This document shows positions 17,401-25,616 of a stretch of 36,642 nucleotides of DNA, one piece after another. Source of the DNA: Bacteroidaceae bacterium (GTDB lineage: Bacteria; Bacteroidota; Bacteroidia; Bacteroidales; Bacteroidaceae); the NCBI GenBank assembly GCA_900771425.1, contig CAAGNV010000100.1:1-36642 (forward strand). The letters are read 5' to 3'. Position numbers and translations under genes: made by a program. The notes under the pieces are model-generated. The model was not told the DNA's origin. It made no database searches and was given only the letters and a program-made list of their open reading frames with translations. Position 1 is the first letter of the stretch. Every line of letters begins with the position of its first letter.

Positions 17401-17485
17401 TTACTGCGCCGTCGGTGTGGTTTACTACTGCGTCGGTGCCGTACACTGGCGCGACGGTGTTTATTACTGCACCGTCGGTGTAGTA
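17401..17485. repeat. degenerate palindromic repeat array
   Basis: About four imperfect units of 18-23 bp, each around ACTGC(A/G)CCGTCGGTGT. The last (17463-17485) is an inverted repeat with 11-base arms, one mismatch and a single central base. Neighbouring units also pair across the junction: CGACGGTG at 17452-17459 is perfectly complementary to CACCGTCG at 17470-17477. The alternating inverted half-sites match the 10761-10914 and 27380-27491 arrays, although the sequence differs. Confidence 0.65.
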
Positions 17486-17572
17486 AGGAATCGTAATGGG
17501 TGTTGGAGTGAATGCTGTTGTGCGGAAATGGCTTTGCGGGCAGTGGCGTCGGGGTAGGAATAAAAAGAGAAA

Positions 17573-17600
17573 CGGCCACGAACTTCACAGTTGGTGGCCG
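17573..17600 (-). terminator. intrinsic terminator of the SPOR lipoprotein gene
   Basis: Stem CGGCCAC / GTGGCCG with a 14-nt loop, followed on the minus strand by TTTCTCTTTTTATT. It lies about 160 bases past the SPOR stop codon, which leaves a long 3' untranslated stretch (17601-17758) with no recognisable content. Confidence 0.75.
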
Positions 17601-17758
17601 CCTGAGATAATTCTTACATTATTCTCACTTACCAAAAAGAAATTAAAATGTGCTTAAACTAAGCTGATTGAAAACACAACATTTGTATGTCTTATGGTAT
17701 TGTGCGCTGACGGGAAATGCCCCGGTGCGCTTATGTCGTCTTTGTCAGTATTGGCTGA

Positions 17759-18238
17759 TTAATATGCACGGTAGAGGATCCATGCGTCTGGGTATGAAGA
17801 GCGCAGACGGTCACGGTCGTTTACTGCACCTGAACGAGTGTCGGATGATGTAGCGATGACACGGTACATGCCGGTCTCTGGGTTCTGTGCCACTACTGCT
17901 GCATAGCCCTTGTTCTTGAGTGTAGTGCAGAGGTTGTTGGCGTTGGTGAGGCTCTGGAACGAACCGCATACTACGTTGAATGCCTTGAGTGTACCTGTAC
18001 CTACTGCCTGGAGCTTCTCTGAACGAAGGTCAGAGTGGTCTTCCTGAACGACTGGTGCTACGACCGGTGTAGTTTCGCGGACTACAGGAGCAACCTGTAC
18101 GGGTTCAGTTGCTTGCTGAGCTTGTTCCTGAGCGAGTGCCTTTTCATAGGCTTTCTTGTAACTGCTCTCTGATGACTTACATGATACGAAAGCCAGTGCT
18201 GAAAGGATAGCCAGGCTGAGAATGATTGTCTTTTTCAT
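17759..18238 (-). CDS. SPOR-domain lipoprotein
   Basis: 159-aa lipoprotein with a lipobox Cys20 (LSALAFVSCK). A Gln/Glu/Val/Pro-rich linker (about 30-80) leads to a C-terminal SPOR domain (about 85-159, with FNVVCGSFQSLTNANNLCTTLKNKGY and a matching second half). SPOR domains bind glycan strands stripped of stem peptides at the division septum, so the protein probably sits in the periplasm at division sites. It is expressed alone, between its own promoter at 18509-18540 and terminator at 17573-17600. The predicted leader is unusually long, about 260 bases. Confidence 0.85.
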   Translation of the reverse strand: MKKTIILSLAILSALAFVSCKSSESSYKKAYEKALAQEQAQQATEPVQVAPVVRETTPVVAPVVQEDHSDLRSEKLQAVGTGTLKAFNVVCGSFQSLTNANNLCTTLKNKGYAAVVAQNPETGMYRVIATSSDTRSGAVNDRDRLRSSYPDAWILYRAY

Positions 18239-18240
18239 TG

Positions 18241-18508
18241 TTCGTTAGTTTTTATTTACGTTGTTTAATACTTATAGATTATTTCACTAATTGCATCGGA
18301 TGTACCAAACCTGTACAGTAGTGACGCTCAATTGCTGTTGGGTACAATGAGTGCGTTCTTGTATTGTTTGACTGATGATTATAGAATTATCTCTATGTTT
18401 ATTTTCTCTCTTTATCGTACACCTCTATGCTACTTATTAACTCACTTTTTGAATGATCGCGTATTCACTTTTGTTAAAGGATACACTAATCGATATTAAG
18501 GTGTAGTG
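18241..18508 (-). other. long untranslated leader of the SPOR gene
   Basis: About 260 bases between the predicted promoter and the SPOR start codon with no reading frame of note. An arm TGTACC (18300-18305) can pair with GGTACA further along, enclosing a CTGTACAG palindrome, so some folding is likely. I recognise no riboswitch or RNA family. Confidence 0.4.
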
Positions 18509-18540
18509 CAAAGGTAATGGTTTTCTTTGTAACAAACAAA
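18509..18540 (-). promoter_or_regulatory. Bacteroidetes promoter for the SPOR lipoprotein gene
   Basis: Both elements are perfect on the minus strand: -33 TTTG (18537-18540), a 20-bp spacer, and -7 TACCTTTG (18509-18516). Transcription should begin near 18502. Confidence 0.7.
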
Positions 18541-18631
18541 ACTTTTGTTGATAAAAATGCAAAAAAATGCGTTTGATTGCGTGTTTTTGCAATAATTTGA
18601 CTTTTTGAGGGTCTATTTGACGTTTTTTTCG

Positions 18632-18639
18632 TACCTTTG
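18632..18639 (+). promoter_or_regulatory. -7 box for recR
   Basis: TACCTTTG, 35 bases before the recR start codon. TTTG copies upstream stand at 12 and 24 bp, neither the ideal -33 distance. Confidence 0.6.
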
Positions 18640-18674
18640 TCGCTCAAATGTAGAAAGCGACCTATTGGTTCGGG

Positions 18675-19289
18675 ATGGAACAACGTTATTCTTCAGAATT
18701 ATTCGAGCGTGCAGTCGATGAATTGTCTCGCCTGCCTGGTGTTGGCCGCAAGACAGCCCTGCGGCTTGTGCTTCATTTGCTCAGGATGGACGTGAACAGC
18801 GTCGATGGCATGGCTGATGCTATGGTACGTCTGCGGCACGACGTGAAGTATTGCCGCGTGTGCCATAACATCTCCGACGACGAGGTATGCTGCATCTGTT
18901 CCGACGCGAGGCGCGACTCGGGGACGGTCTGCGTGGTTGAAAACATTCAGGACGTCATGGCCATCGAAGCCACCATGCAGTATTCGGGACTGTACCATGT
19001 GCTGGGCGGAGTCATCAGCCCCATGGACGGCATCGGACCGAACGACCTGCAGATTCAGAGCCTGGTTGACCGCGTCGAGGCAGGAGGTGTCAGCGAGGTC
19101 ATACTGGCACTGAGTTCCACTATGGAAGGCGATACCACCAACTTCTACATCTCGCGCAAACTCAGCCGCTTCGACGGACTGAAACTCACGGTGCTGGCAC
19201 GCGGACTGTCGGTCAACGACGAACTGCAATACACCGACGAGGCTACACTCGGACGGTCCATCATCAACCGAGTGCCGTTCGGGTCGTGA
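18675..19289 (+). CDS. recR: recombination mediator RecR
   Basis: DNA-binding recombination mediator that, with RecO (and RecF), loads RecA on gapped DNA. The 204-aa protein has an N-terminal helix-hairpin-helix (LSRLPGVGRKTALRLVLHLL, about 17-36), a four-Cys zinc finger (Cys60, Cys63, Cys72, Cys75), a Toprim domain from about residue 84 (VCVVENIQDVMAIE), and the C-terminal signature with LARGLSVNDELQYTDEATL. Length and all domains are normal. It appears to head a plus-strand group with the membrane protein and GT2 genes, although a 108-bp gap follows. Confidence 0.95.
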   Translation: MEQRYSSELFERAVDELSRLPGVGRKTALRLVLHLLRMDVNSVDGMADAMVRLRHDVKYCRVCHNISDDEVCCICSDARRDSGTVCVVENIQDVMAIEATMQYSGLYHVLGGVISPMDGIGPNDLQIQSLVDRVEAGGVSEVILALSSTMEGDTTNFYISRKLSRFDGLKLTVLARGLSVNDELQYTDEATLGRSIINRVPFGS

Positions 19290-19397
19290 CACCATGAGGA
19301 GTGCCGGCGCAGCGCGTCGTCATTTCGTGCGCGCGTATTAATTTAATGAGTAATTACGTCATACAGACACATATAACCTAAATAACAAAAGAACAGG

Positions 19398-19886
19398 ATG
19401 CAACGATTCATAAAACAAGTGCTGCGATGGCTCATCATCGAATTTGCAGCAGCATGGATATTGGTAATACTTACATTCATTGCCGGCGAACTCAACTTGA
19501 TTCCTAACGGAGCATTTCATACCGTCGGCGGTTCACAGACCGAATACTACCTCAACCTCATAAGCGTGGTGCTGGTCATCGTGTGCATATATCTTGCCAT
19601 GCAACTCTTCTCGCTCAATACGCGCCGAAGCCTCAAGCGCATGAACCACGACGAGGCTCTCAGGACTTATCACGCATGGAGCATCGTACGTCTGGCACTG
19701 CTGCTCGTTGCCGCCATCTACGGCATCACCATCTATTTCCTCCTCATGGAGAGCACCGGCATACTCTGTGCCTGCATGGCGATGGTCGCTACGCTGGCAT
19801 GCGTGCCGTCGGAGGACAAACTCAACAAATACATCGAAGCCCTCGACAACAAGACCGACGTGGAAATCGAGACCGAAGATAAATAA
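19398..19886 (+). CDS. conserved four-helix membrane protein, unknown function
   Basis: 162-aa protein with about four hydrophobic segments (near 9-30, 52-72, 95-116 and 118-137) and a charged cytoplasmic tail (DNKTDVEIETEDK). No known motif seen. It starts 108 bp after recR and ends 26 bp before a GT2 glycosyltransferase, so it may be cotranscribed with them, but the context gives no function. Confidence 0.75.
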   Translation: MQRFIKQVLRWLIIEFAAAWILVILTFIAGELNLIPNGAFHTVGGSQTEYYLNLISVVLVIVCIYLAMQLFSLNTRRSLKRMNHDEALRTYHAWSIVRLALLLVAAIYGITIYFLLMESTGILCACMAMVATLACVPSEDKLNKYIEALDNKTDVEIETEDK

Positions 19887-19912
19887 CCATTCATGCAGGG
19901 AGAGACGCTCAG

Positions 19913-21085
19913 ATGAAATTGTCGGTCATCATAGTCAACTATAAGGTAAAGCACCACCTCGGGCAGTGTCTCGACTCCGTGTTCCGTGCACTTGACGGTA
20001 TCGACGGCGATGTCTTCGTAGTCGATAACAACAGTCAGGACGGTTCGGTCGAATACCTTCGCAGCCGTTTCCCGCAGGTCCACTACATCGAGAACCCTGC
20101 CAACACGGGCTTTGCCAGTGCCAACAACATGGCCCTGCGGCTCATTCGCTCGGAATATGTACTGCTGCTCAACCCCGACACCATCATCTCCGAGGACACC
20201 CTCGCACGCTGTGTCAGCACCCTCGATGCCGACCCGACCATCGGTGCGTGCGGAGTACGCATGCTCAACCAGAACGGCACATTTGCACTTGAGTCACGGC
20301 GAGGCATACCTACGCCCACGACCGCTTTCTTCCACATGACAGGTCTCGGACGGCTTTTCCCAAAAAACAAAACCATCGGTCGCTACCACATGATGTATCT
20401 CGACGAACACACGGCGTCACCCATCGAAATCATCTCAGGCGCATTCATGTTCATACGCCGCTCCCTCCTCGACCAGGTAGGACTGCTCGACGAGGACTTT
20501 TTCATGTACGGCGAGGACATCGACCTCTCCTACCGATTGCTGCAGACCGGTCACCGCAACTATTACATCCCCACACGCATACTCCACTACAAGGGCGAAA
20601 GCACCCGCAAGGACACATATCGATACGTCAAGATATTCTACGAAGCGATGTACATCTTCTTCCGCAAGCACTATGGCCATTACAGCTGGGCGCTGTCCGT
20701 ACCTGTAGGATGTGCCATCTGTGTCAAGGGTGCAGCCGAATATTTGCGCCGTCAGACACGACGGATCTTCCTTCGCCATCAGCCTGACTCCGAGTGCCTG
20801 CCCCGTTATCGCTTTGCCTTGATTGTAGGTGATGACCACAAGGAGAAAGTCAGCCAATTATGCGATGCCAATTCGCTCAATTATACCTTCCTCACCCTGT
20901 CAGACATACGCTCGGGCGCTGGCAGCAATTATGACTTCCTGGTATTCGACACCGCTGCTCACACCTATACTGCCATACTCCAGCAGATGGACACACTGCC
21001 CACTGGTTCACACCGCCCGAACATTGCCACCTATTCACCCAAGGAAAACACCATCATCGCGGGCTCGTCAATCATCAAGTCGTAA
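19913..21085 (+). CDS. GT2 family glycosyltransferase (rhamnosyltransferase-like)
   Basis: Inverting GT-A glycosyltransferase, 390 aa. The N-terminal nucleotide-binding strand is VIIVNYKVKHHLGQCLDS with FVVDNNSQDGS. The metal motif is in LLLNPDT (Asp89), and the acceptor/base region is FFMYGEDIDLSYRL (Glu201, Asp202, Asp204), a pattern typical of WbbL/RfbF-like rhamnosyltransferases. Beyond about residue 290 an extra domain of about 100 residues (from YRFALIVGDDHKEKVSQL) is not part of the GT2 core and is unrecognised. No transmembrane anchor is seen. Sugar and acceptor unknown. Confidence 0.82.
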   Translation: MKLSVIIVNYKVKHHLGQCLDSVFRALDGIDGDVFVVDNNSQDGSVEYLRSRFPQVHYIENPANTGFASANNMALRLIRSEYVLLLNPDTIISEDTLARCVSTLDADPTIGACGVRMLNQNGTFALESRRGIPTPTTAFFHMTGLGRLFPKNKTIGRYHMMYLDEHTASPIEIISGAFMFIRRSLLDQVGLLDEDFFMYGEDIDLSYRLLQTGHRNYYIPTRILHYKGESTRKDTYRYVKIFYEAMYIFFRKHYGHYSWALSVPVGCAICVKGAAEYLRRQTRRIFLRHQPDSECLPRYRFALIVGDDHKEKVSQLCDANSLNYTFLTLSDIRSGAGSNYDFLVFDTAAHTYTAILQQMDTLPTGSHRPNIATYSPKENTIIAGSSIIKS

Positions 21086-21098
21086 ATAGGTGAAGTTG

Positions 21099-21128
21099 CA
21101 AAGTTACAATTTAACCGCGTAAAAGACA
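21099..21128 (-). promoter_or_regulatory. possible antisense promoter at the GT2 3' end
   Basis: On the minus strand a -33 TTG (21126-21128), a 19-bp spacer and -7 TAACTTTG (21099-21106) fit the Bacteroidetes consensus. It would transcribe antisense to the end of the GT2 gene, where no minus-strand gene exists. Confidence 0.35.
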
Positions 21129-21152
21129 ATATAGACAATTCGTAATTTGTAG

Positions 21153-21204
21153 CAATTCGTAACTCGTAATTCGTAACTCGTAATTCGTAACTCGTAATTC
21201 GTAA
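21153..21204. repeat. 14-bp tandem repeat spacer
   Basis: Three full copies of AATTCGTAACTCGT and a partial fourth. The core AATTCGTAA also builds the inverted repeat at 29010-29107, so this is a spacer family used more than once. Confidence 0.85.
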
Positions 21205-21252
21205 CAACTGGTCCCTCAGTTCTAGGATGCCACACATATTCCCGAAATCAAT

Positions 21253-21278
21253 AAAGGCAGCGCAGCTGCGTTGCCTTT
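21253..21278 (-). terminator. 26-bp palindrome, likely terminator of the minus-strand operon
   Basis: AAAGGCAGCGCAG followed by CTGCGTTGCCTTT forms 13-base arms with a single mismatch. It lies about 150 bases past the GNAT stop and would end the zinc-ribbon/GNAT transcript. Confidence 0.5.
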
Positions 21279-21323
21279 GATATATTCTTGTGAACCTGGT
21301 AATCTTGTGACTTTAACCTATTA

Positions 21324-21431
21324 TTAACGTGCAATAGGCTTTATCCACGTAACCATAGGCATCGGTGACTTCATCCATAAGTCGAATGCTCTGGCTCGGT
21401 TGGTCTCTTGCGGATTGACTTCCGTTTTCAT
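21324..21431 (-). pseudogene. probable N-terminal remnant of a CatA-like O-acetyltransferase
   Basis: A 35-codon frame begins 2 bp after the GNAT stop codon. Its sequence (NPQETNRARAFDLWMKSP, then MPMVT) resembles, from memory, the first about 28 residues of Bacteroidetes CatA-like (chloramphenicol-acetyltransferase-type) proteins of about 200 aa. After MVT the similarity ends, and three consecutive stops (TAA TAA TAG) follow. I read it as a gene cut short by deletion. The alternative is a genuine short peptide gene coupled to the GNAT gene. Confidence 0.4.
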
Positions 21432-21433
21432 AT

Positions 21434-21952
21434 TTATCGTATTAATTTCTTGACACGCACCAGCCGGTCTGTTCCTCCGTATAGGTTCGGGCATAATGTC
21501 TCAACACCTGTATCTGTGAATCCACATTTCTCCATCACACGGCCTGACGAGGGGTTGTCGACGAAGTAGTCACCCCATAGTGCGGTCAGGTGCTTGTCGT
21601 TGAAACAATAGTCCGTCAGCCAGCGGAGTGCTTCGGTACAGATGCCTTGGTTCCAATATGGACGGGCTATCCAATAACCTACTTCTGCCTCGCCGTCACC
21701 GATACTGATGTTGCTCTCGCCTTTCAGCAGATAGCCGATGCAGCCGATGGGTTCGTCGCTTCCCTTCAATACTATTGCCCACATGGTGTCGCCGCCGAAG
21801 ATGGTACGGATGGTTTCGAGGCTTTCCTCCACGTTTTTATGAGGTGCCCAACCGGCGCGTGGTCCAAGTTCGGGGTCGCTGGCATATTTGAACATTGACT
21901 CAGCGTCAGCCTCTTGCCATCGGCGTAGTATAAGGTGTTCGGTCTGTGTCAT
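21434..21952 (-). CDS. GNAT family N-acetyltransferase (RimJ/RimL-like)
   Basis: 172-aa acetyltransferase. The start at 21952 (MTQTEHLILRRW) overlaps the stop of the zinc-ribbon gene by 4 bases (ATGA); the longer open frame upstream is a shadow. Typical features are the RLxLRxW-like opening (HLILRRWQEADAESMFKYA), the acetyl-CoA strand GEAEVGYWIARPYWNQGICTEAL and the C-terminal NPSSGRVMEKCGF. These match enzymes that acetylate ribosomal protein N-termini or small amines; the substrate is unknown. Confidence 0.85.
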   Translation of the reverse strand: MTQTEHLILRRWQEADAESMFKYASDPELGPRAGWAPHKNVEESLETIRTIFGGDTMWAIVLKGSDEPIGCIGYLLKGESNISIGDGEAEVGYWIARPYWNQGICTEALRWLTDYCFNDKHLTALWGDYFVDNPSSGRVMEKCGFTDTGVETLCPNLYGGTDRLVRVKKLIR

Positions 21953-22530
21953 CTTTTTTTCAGGATAATAAGTTCGGCATCGGCGCCGTCTTTGCCGTAT
22001 TCGCTGACGAGGATGTACTGCTCGCAGCAGGCAATGCCATAGCAACGGCCATTTGAACGCTGAACCTGGTTACCCCAATATGTGGCATTGTCGTCAAGGA
22101 GCTTGACCTCGTTGCCATTGATGTTGTAGGGCTGATTGACAAATGCGCCTTGAAGCACATAGAGGTTCGATATGTTGAGCTCGGGGATTCCGAGAGCATT
22201 TACTTCATCAATAAAGACCTGCTTCATCGGATGGTCTGCGTGAGGTACGGCATCGGCTGGCAGATTCCAGCGTTTCAGGGTCGGGTAGAACTTCAGCAGT
22301 TCTTGCTTGTATTCGCAGCATGTGAGGTTCTTGCCAGTGTTCTTGTTGTATTCCTCTACGAACATGGAACAATACTCGGCCATCTCCTCCATCGTGAAAT
22401 TGCCTGTGAATGCTCCGTCCTTATAGCAGTAGATGCAGTATTCGTCACTCTTGCTGCCGTCGGCATTTGTGCCGAGGACTTCGTTGGTCAGAGGCATTCC
22501 GCAGCTCTGACAAAATTTCATTTCGTTCAT
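21949..22530 (-). CDS. putative zinc-ribbon protein
   Basis: 193 aa. An N-terminal zinc ribbon (CQSCGMPL with Cys7 and Cys10; YCIYCYKDG with Cys32 and Cys35) of the type annotated as putative zinc ribbon is followed by FTMEEMAEYC and then a C-terminal region (about 90-193) with no motif I recognise. The start could also be Met4, three codons later. It is translationally coupled to the GNAT gene downstream. A near-consensus -7 (TATTTTCG, 22553-22560, minus) lies upstream. Confidence 0.75.
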   Translation of the reverse strand: MNEMKFCQSCGMPLTNEVLGTNADGSKSDEYCIYCYKDGAFTGNFTMEEMAEYCSMFVEEYNKNTGKNLTCCEYKQELLKFYPTLKRWNLPADAVPHADHPMKQVFIDEVNALGIPELNISNLYVLQGAFVNQPYNINGNEVKLLDDNATYWGNQVQRSNGRCYGIACCEQYILVSEYGKDGADAELIILKKR

Positions 22531-22585
22531 AATCGTGTTGATTCTTTTGTTGCGAAAATACTTAATAGTGGGACTAGCCTTGCCG

Positions 22586-23443
22586 CTATTTCAGCCGTGC
22601 GGTCATTGGGTTGCGTATGCCCTTGCCTTCGCGATAGTATGCCTTGGCAACTCCGAACTTGAGGTAGAAGTCGATGCGGATAGGCAGGTGGTTGGCATCG
22701 TCGGTAATGTAGAATCGGAGAAGTTCCTTCTCTTTCTTCTCCTTGTCGTTGAGGAGTGAGAATACGAGGCACTGGTAGGTATGGTCATCGTTTGCCTTGA
22801 ACTTCTCGCGCCCCTTGAATACGAGGACCTGATTGCTGAGCCGCTTGCCCGTGACCATGGTGAAGTTCATCCGCTGGCCGTCGCGGAACTTGGAGTAGTC
22901 GCGCGAACGGGCAAGAAGCAGTATGTTGAGCATATCGTTGACGCAGTCGTCGCTCTCGGTGGTGTGGTTGAGGATGTCGCCGTCAGGGTCGCGGTACATC
23001 TGCTTCATCTGGGTCTTGCCGCCAGTGTAAGAGTACCATACTTCGTCGACGGTGTATCGCTTGCCCTCGAACGCGCCCTTGCGGAAGTAAAGTGGTACGA
23101 GTTCGGGGGTGGAGTAGCTGATGAGTGTGTCGCGCATAGGGAATATCTTTTCGCACTTCTTGTTGCTCTTGAACAGGATGTCGGTACGCAGGGCTTTCTG
23201 CCCCTTGTAGGTGGAGTTACGGACGCTGAAATGAGTTTCGCCACACTTTACCCATACGAATTTCCAGTTGAAGTAGAGGTCGTAGTTGAGTGTCTCGCCT
23301 GGGTTGAATGCCGTGTTGGGGTATTTGCACTGGGCACTGGCATCGTTGGTGCTGACGAGTGCGAGGGCAAACAGGAATAGTATGCTGAGTGCTGTGGTCA
23401 GACGTGTCGTTATCCGCTGACGGTGATTGTTAGTAGTTGCCAT
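22586..23443 (-). CDS. DUF3108 family exported protein
   Basis: 285-aa exported protein with a signal peptide (hydrophobic 17-37, ending ASAQ). The mature part begins FNPGETLNYDLYFNWKFVWVKCGETHF, the opening of DUF3108 proteins, which are beta-rich periplasmic or outer-membrane-associated proteins of unknown function. It lies 11 bp downstream of the Ig-like lipoprotein gene in an apparent three-gene operon starting with the GH3-type enzyme. Confidence 0.8.
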   Translation of the reverse strand: MATTNNHRQRITTRLTTALSILFLFALALVSTNDASAQCKYPNTAFNPGETLNYDLYFNWKFVWVKCGETHFSVRNSTYKGQKALRTDILFKSNKKCEKIFPMRDTLISYSTPELVPLYFRKGAFEGKRYTVDEVWYSYTGGKTQMKQMYRDPDGDILNHTTESDDCVNDMLNILLLARSRDYSKFRDGQRMNFTMVTGKRLSNQVLVFKGREKFKANDDHTYQCLVFSLLNDKEKKEKELLRFYITDDANHLPIRIDFYLKFGVAKAYYREGKGIRNPMTARLK

Positions 23444-23454
23444 ATTGTCGGTTG

Positions 23455-25542
23455 TTAGTAGCTCCCATATTGTTGGCTGTTCATGTCAAACGATGAGTCG
23501 CGGTTGCCTCTGTCTTGGTTGCTTTTGCCTGACTTGCCTTTCTTCTTGGCATCGCGCTCTGCGTTTCTGCTCTTTTGTTGTTTCTCCTTTTCAGGTTTTT
23601 GTTTTGTTATCTTCGAAGGCTTTTGCTTGCTTACCTGTGTTGCCGTAGGGTTCCATGTCTGGTTGATGTCCCAGTTTGCCTTGAGGGTGAATGCGCCGGG
23701 ATAGTAGTATGTCTCTTCTGCCTGACGGTGCTCGGCATAGTTGCCTGGATCCCAGATGCCGTTGCCGTTGCGGTCGTAGAAGAGACGCAGGTAGTATGTG
23801 CCGGGGTTGATGAAGTAGAAAGTGGCTTTGCCGCCTTCTGCCTTGACTTCCTTGACTGGCGAGTCGCTGCTGTTGAGGAGTTGTACTACGGCTGAGGTGT
23901 CGGCACCTTCGAGAGTGATGAACAGTGTGCTGTACGACTCGAGTTCCTTGATTTTTATGCTTTTCTTGCTGCCTGCCATGCGATTGCCGTAGATGCTGAC
24001 GACGGCTCCTGTGTCAATCAGGAGTTCGTAGGTGCTGCCTGGCTTCCACTCGGCGAAGAGTCGGTACTGCATGCCGTTGGAGTCGAAAGGTTCGATCAGG
24101 AAGTCGCGTTCTTCGAAGAGCGAATCGACCTTCTCCTTGAGGTGGAACATGTCTGTATAGAGTGTGTCGATTGGTTCCGGGAATGTGAAGTCGATGTTCT
24201 TGTCGGGGTCGAGTTGTGAGTTGCCTGTCTTCACGTCCATGAACTTCTCGGGCATTGGCGGTATGTCGATGTCTTCGTCCTTGTATTTTATGCGTTTGCC
24301 GTCGGCATCGCGGTCGTCGCGGTGCTCGCGCTTGTATTGTTCGCGGTATTGGTCAGCCCATTCCGTGAGTTCGTTGGCTTTTTGTTTCTCGTACTTTGTC
24401 CTTGTCACCTTCGATACGAGGTCGATGGTGTCGGTCTGCAGCGTGAGTTGCCCGAGTGTGTCGGTGGCGTAGTATGTGTATTCGAACGACAGGGTGTCCT
24501 GCATGTAAATCAGCGAGTCGCGTATCCAGTATGTCAGTGTGTCGTTGTGTTCGCTGGCTTGCAGGTGGAATGCTCCGTCGGAGTCGAAGTTCAGTCCCTT
24601 GATGACTGGCAGTGTGTCTTGCTTTGCCGTGAAGTAGGTGGTGAAGTAGTTGAGGGTTGGTCGCTCGCTCTTCAGCAGGTAGTGGTCATCGACGGGGTGT
24701 GTGAATGCCAGCAGCGCGATGTCGTCGGGGAAGAAGTGTGTGTATGGTGTCCATACGATTGAGTCGTAGTGTATTGAGTCGTGCCATACGGTGTCGGGGC
24801 GTATGTCGGGGCGGCTCGACGGTGTGATGATGCGGTCGGTGAATGCCATCATCTCGCTTCTCTGGCTGAAGGTGTATGTCTGGTCTTGGTCTTGCAGTGC
24901 ATAGACGCGGTAATTGCCTGGTGCTATGCCCTTGATGACGAAGTGTCCGCGGCTGTCGGTGCGTGATATGCGCTGGAACGGCTGTGTGCGGAATATGGAG
25001 TCGGGAAATTCCTGTGCCAGTGAGTCGCTTGTGAGTGAGTCGCTTGTGATCGCGTATAGTCCGACAAGCATTCCCTTGATTGGCTCGAGGTTGCTGGCAT
25101 CGAGTACATGTCCGGAAATCTGCATGGTGTCGATGTGGTCGCCTGTCGAGAAGGTGAATGCGTAGTCGCCCATAGGGTTGCCTTCGTTGTTGTCTTCGAT
25201 GGCGTCGGCGAAGTCGATGGTGTATGTGAGCCCCGGTTGCAGTGAGTCGAGCAGTTCGACGGTGATGCGCCGTCCTGTTGCGTCGATTTCGGGTTGCTCA
25301 ATCTGCGGCGGCGATACTATGACTTTCTCCGACGCGTTGGTGATCTTCACGTTTTCGTCGAACATCAGGGTTATCTTCCTTGACTTGGCATTGACGGCTC
25401 CGAACACGGGATTGGTGGACACTACCTTTGGCGGTGTCTCGTCGTAAGGACCGCCGTCGGGGGTTCCCATGTTGGCACATGCTGCAACGAGTATTGCAAC
25501 GATGAACGTGAATATGAGGGAGTGGAGTTTATGCTTTGTCAT
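23455..25542 (-). CDS. Ig-like-domain lipoprotein
   Basis: 695-aa lipoprotein with lipobox Cys22 (VAILVAACANMG). Residues about 35-135 (ETPPKVVSTNPVFGAVN to FTFSTGD) form a bacterial Ig-like domain of the SbsA type, and about 140-235 resemble a carboxypeptidase-regulatory-like beta domain (ISGHVLDASNLEPIKGMLVGLY). The rest is beta-rich, with DRNGNGIWDPGNY near 600 suggesting a calcium-binding loop. The C-terminus (about 645-685) is a Lys/Gln/Arg-rich low-complexity tail. A small in-frame DNA repeat encodes SDSLTSDSL. Start set at 25542; the open frame upstream reads through the 9-bp repeat. Probably an envelope structural protein; function unknown. Confidence 0.8.
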   Translation of the reverse strand: MTKHKLHSLIFTFIVAILVAACANMGTPDGGPYDETPPKVVSTNPVFGAVNAKSRKITLMFDENVKITNASEKVIVSPPQIEQPEIDATGRRITVELLDSLQPGLTYTIDFADAIEDNNEGNPMGDYAFTFSTGDHIDTMQISGHVLDASNLEPIKGMLVGLYAITSDSLTSDSLAQEFPDSIFRTQPFQRISRTDSRGHFVIKGIAPGNYRVYALQDQDQTYTFSQRSEMMAFTDRIITPSSRPDIRPDTVWHDSIHYDSIVWTPYTHFFPDDIALLAFTHPVDDHYLLKSERPTLNYFTTYFTAKQDTLPVIKGLNFDSDGAFHLQASEHNDTLTYWIRDSLIYMQDTLSFEYTYYATDTLGQLTLQTDTIDLVSKVTRTKYEKQKANELTEWADQYREQYKREHRDDRDADGKRIKYKDEDIDIPPMPEKFMDVKTGNSQLDPDKNIDFTFPEPIDTLYTDMFHLKEKVDSLFEERDFLIEPFDSNGMQYRLFAEWKPGSTYELLIDTGAVVSIYGNRMAGSKKSIKIKELESYSTLFITLEGADTSAVVQLLNSSDSPVKEVKAEGGKATFYFINPGTYYLRLFYDRNGNGIWDPGNYAEHRQAEETYYYPGAFTLKANWDINQTWNPTATQVSKQKPSKITKQKPEKEKQQKSRNAERDAKKKGKSGKSNQDRGNRDSSFDMNSQQYGSY

Positions 25543-25543
25543 T

Positions 25544-25615
25544 GATGGGAGTGATGGGGGTGATGGGACTAATAGGGCTAATAGGGCCAATAGGGATAAT
25601 GGGAATGATGGGGGG
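25544..25615. repeat. eight 9-bp tandem units filling an intergenic gap
   Basis: Eight 9-bp units (GATGGGAGT, GATGGGGGT, GATGGGACT, AATAGGGCT, AATAGGGCC, AATAGGGAT, AATGGGAAT, GATGGGGGG) occupy virtually the whole gap between the GH3-type stop and the lipoprotein start. Copy number here would set the spacing directly before the lipoprotein start codon. Confidence 0.9.
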
Positions 25616-25616
25616 C

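Noticed and set aside
17271..17557. Plus-strand open frames over the 17.4-kb repeat array
   Set aside because: Composition follows the repeats, and no conserved features are seen.
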